From contig NC_091864.1 of assembly GCF_019399895.1 (NCBI RefSeq), forward strand, positions 8,100,001 through 8,164,000: a stretch of DNA of 64,000 bases. Direction: 5' to 3'. Made by a program: the position numbers and the translations under genes. The DNA comes from Cardiocondyla obscurior. Its lineage: Eukaryota; Arthropoda; Insecta; Hymenoptera; Formicidae. Under the pieces are notes generated by a model that searched no databases, had not been told where the DNA came from, and saw only the letters and a list, made by a program, of their open reading frames with translations. Below are positions 61,850-64,000 of this stretch, piece by piece. Every line of letters begins with the position of its first letter. Positions within the stretch are counted from its first letter, which is position 1.

Positions 61850-62900
61850 ACGTCATCAGTCGCCGGAACGACCTATCAACCCGGACAACTGCAACGGTGC
61901 GAGTCCACGGCGTTGCAGTTGCGGTCACGCGAATCGCTCGACGTTCGCGGTGAGTACGCCATTAGATTCCCATCTGGACGCGCGCTACTACCACTGACAG
62001 CAGTCAGGCCCAAACAAGACGAATGACGCGGTGCGGTCGGTCGCAGTCGTGTCGACGTTACAGTCGCGATGGACGGGAGGCACGTAGGATACGCGGGTCG
62101 GTGCACGGGAGAAGCGGTTCGTACGCCCGCTGACAGGCCGCGATATTCCATCTGGCGGAATCGCATCCTCGGAGAACTCGTCGGACGTGGCCGGCTGACC
62201 CATCACAGTCGCGGCCGGCGATCGTTGCTGGTAGCGATACTCGGCCGCGGCTGAGCAATTCGCTCCCTCTCGTTCTCTCTCTCACTCTCATCGACCACTG
62301 TGGCTAGTGGAACCACCAGACCCGGTGGTCCACGTCAAGAGGAAGAGGACGAGAGGGAATAGAGGCCGAAGAAGAGAGCCGCGGCAAGAGAGATGATCAA
62401 AGCCCCGTCCGCATGTCAAATGGAGAGTCCGACCTCTCCGTTGCAGCATTGGTTGGCCAACTCAGATGATCCCCCGCTACCGCCGAATAACCTTTCGCTT
62501 CCTGGCGTATCTCAGTCTCGCAGTCACTCTCACCGTCTCATTTCCTCCCGCAGCGTTTCCTTCTTCTTCCTCGCCACCTTCGTCACCTCTGAAATCGCTG
62601 CGGCGGCAATGGAAACCGCAGTCTCGCTGCGACGACCTCCGTGTACGTCGTGTATCGGCCGCGCTTCGTACCCGCCGGCATAATTCAATTTTCGTCACGG
62701 TGGATGCCGCCGGTTCGTTTCGCCGCCGGTTCGTCCTTCTTTCACCCTCGAGTGCATCGACTTCTCGCGGCGCGATCTAGCCCTAGACACCCGGCCGCGT
62801 AGAAAAACGACGCCGGCTGCGAGGAGATCGTTTTCTTTTTGAAAGCGAGCGCCACGGCTGGCTCGTACTAAGCATTGTCGAGAGAAAATTTTCATTTCAA
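61850..62900. promoter_or_regulatory. GC/CpG-rich block, possible promoter or first-exon region
   Basis: About 1 kb of clearly higher GC and CpG than its surroundings, with purine-rich leader-like sequence (62335-62392) just before an ATG at 62393. It could be a start region for a plus-strand gene or the distant first exon of the minus-strand SASH1-like gene. No core promoter motif is decisive. Confidence 0.3.
62393..62683 (+). CDS. Weak candidate first coding exon, unidentified
   Basis: ATG follows a purine-rich leader (GGCAAGAGAG). The frame begins MIKAPSACQMESPTSPLQ, HWLANSDDPPLPP and continues Ser-rich. A second frame from 62466 is also open, and a third on the minus strand, so openness alone means little in this GC-rich block. 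No clear splice donor or domain was found. The product is not recognised. Confidence 0.2.
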   Translation: MIKAPSACQMESPTSPLQHWLANSDDPPLPPNNLSLPGVSQSRSHSHRLISSRSVSFFFLATFVTSEIAAAAMETAVSLRRPPCTSCIGRASYPPA

Positions 62901-62909
62901 GTGCTATCG

Positions 62910-64000
62910 ACGTTCGGGCACCTTCCGAGGCGCGCACGCTGCATACATTTATCCGCGCGACGTACCTGTTGTACCCGAGCAACGGAAAAGAGAGCGATCG
63001 CTACTCTTGAACTTTGTAACATGAATAAACCTCTATCGACCTTTATAAACTCAACCTTTATTCCCGAGGACCTTTTTATTATACTGGAATCGCTTCATAC
63101 GTACGCCAAGGTCCGTAAAAAATATTTAAAAATATATTATAGGCCTATTTTGTAAAATAATTTAGCGACAAATGATGGAAGCATTAAATATATTTTATTA
63201 AATCCTAACGCTTAGCTAAAGATGTCAGGTTTGCGAAAACATTGCTGGAAATCGCTTATGCATTCGATCGTTTATTATAATTGAAAGAGTTGCGATAAAA
63301 GTTTCGAAAAAAAAAAGAAAAAAAAAAGAAGAGAGAAGCGAAGGGAATCTTAATTAAATTCCGCCGGTATTTGTTTCGGCAGCTTTCGTGTTTGCATAAT
63401 AAATAGAAGCGCTCTCATACGATATTGTGAAAACTTGGCGAATTTCTCGCCGCGTTTCTCTTCAGCTCGCGCGCGCCCGGCGAAGAAGATAAAATCCATT
63501 TCCTCTCTGGTTCATGTATCCATACGGGTTCGCAGCGTCGCTGAAAAATACGCCGTTCACTTTATCGCCGGGCGTAACGCAAACACATTTTTCCGAATTG
63601 CATACGCATAAATTTACCTGCACGGGTCAACGAGTTAACGTTCTCTGTTCGAAGATGCATTTACGCTCTAAATTCGAATACTGCCGCGGTGGACACGTAT
63701 ATACGCGCGCCCGGAAGTGTGTGCCGGCCCACACGAATACGAAACACGCGCGCGGACGTGTATGTTTTAAACCAAGCGTGGGAATCTCATTGCTGGCACT
63801 TGCAGACTCACCGGCTGCCCGCATTATGCACGGATGCGAGCGCGTGCACACACAACCGACGTGGCTCCGTGCATGCGGACGAAATACGCATACAGAGATC
63901 AAGAGCAACTCAACCTCGGCTTGTTTGCCGTTAATACACGAAAGCGATGCTACCGACGTGTGTCAGTATGCGTGCCTCCGGGAAATGTTCATTTACAGGA
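62910..64000. other. No supportable gene
   Basis: AT-rich sequence, then a more CpG-rich end (63480-64000) with CAC/GTG-rich stretches. Nothing recognisable. Confidence 0.5.

Noticed and set aside
1..64000. tRNA, rRNA, CRISPR arrays, bacterial operons, prophage or viral genes
   Set aside because: None seen; the splice-interrupted gene and composition indicate a eukaryotic nuclear genome.

Overview
The window reads as nuclear DNA of an insect, most likely a hymenopteran and possibly an ant. It has AT-rich introns next to CpG-rich patches, many poly(A)/poly(T) tracts, (CT)n and (AT)n microsatellites, and genes split into short exons with GT..AG boundaries. No operons, rRNA, tRNA, CRISPR or prokaryotic features were seen. 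The species assignment is inference.

One protein-coding gene can be assembled with confidence. It lies on the minus strand from about 40.9 kb down to a stop codon at 26.67 kb. Eleven exons (ten firm, one with an uncertain 3' end) join in phase into about 745 residues, or about 826 with the histidine-rich exon. The order is a conserved RYLQMNGGQ helical segment, an SLY-type region (WYDEPPYESDPEDF), a Ser/His-rich linker, an SH3 domain, a SAM domain and a low-complexity tail with RDSGCYD. This is the SASH1/SLY adaptor family, called SKIP (Shal K+ channel interacting protein) in Drosophila. The start codon and first exons lie upstream of 40.9 kb and were not found; a weak acidic candidate exon sits at 41.67-41.75 kb.

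Layout: 0-20 kb holds no supportable gene, only fold-back elements (8.8, 12.7 kb), a 133-bp tandem duplication (13.3-13.5 kb) and microsatellites. 20.0-20.8 kb carries copy A of a plus-strand, spliced-transcript-like unit. 22.7-26.7 kb is probably the long 3' UTR and flank of the SASH1-like gene. 26.7-40.9 kb is the gene. 41-55 kb is probably its upstream intron or flank, with a long (CT)n and a nested hairpin. 55.7-57.0 kb carries copy B of the plus-strand unit. 61.8-62.9 kb is a GC-rich, promoter or first-exon-like block.

The most unusual structure is the A/B pair. It consists of two direct copies about 36 kb apart on either side of the SASH1-like gene. They share a promoter-like 5' block, splice sites, and a 120-bp AT-rich intron that is identical base for base although the flanking sequence has diverged. 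Part of the 5' block is inverted between the copies, and copy B contains an extra exon duplicate. Whether this is the 5' end of a real gene, a dispersed repeat, or partly an assembly effect cannot be settled from the sequence alone.
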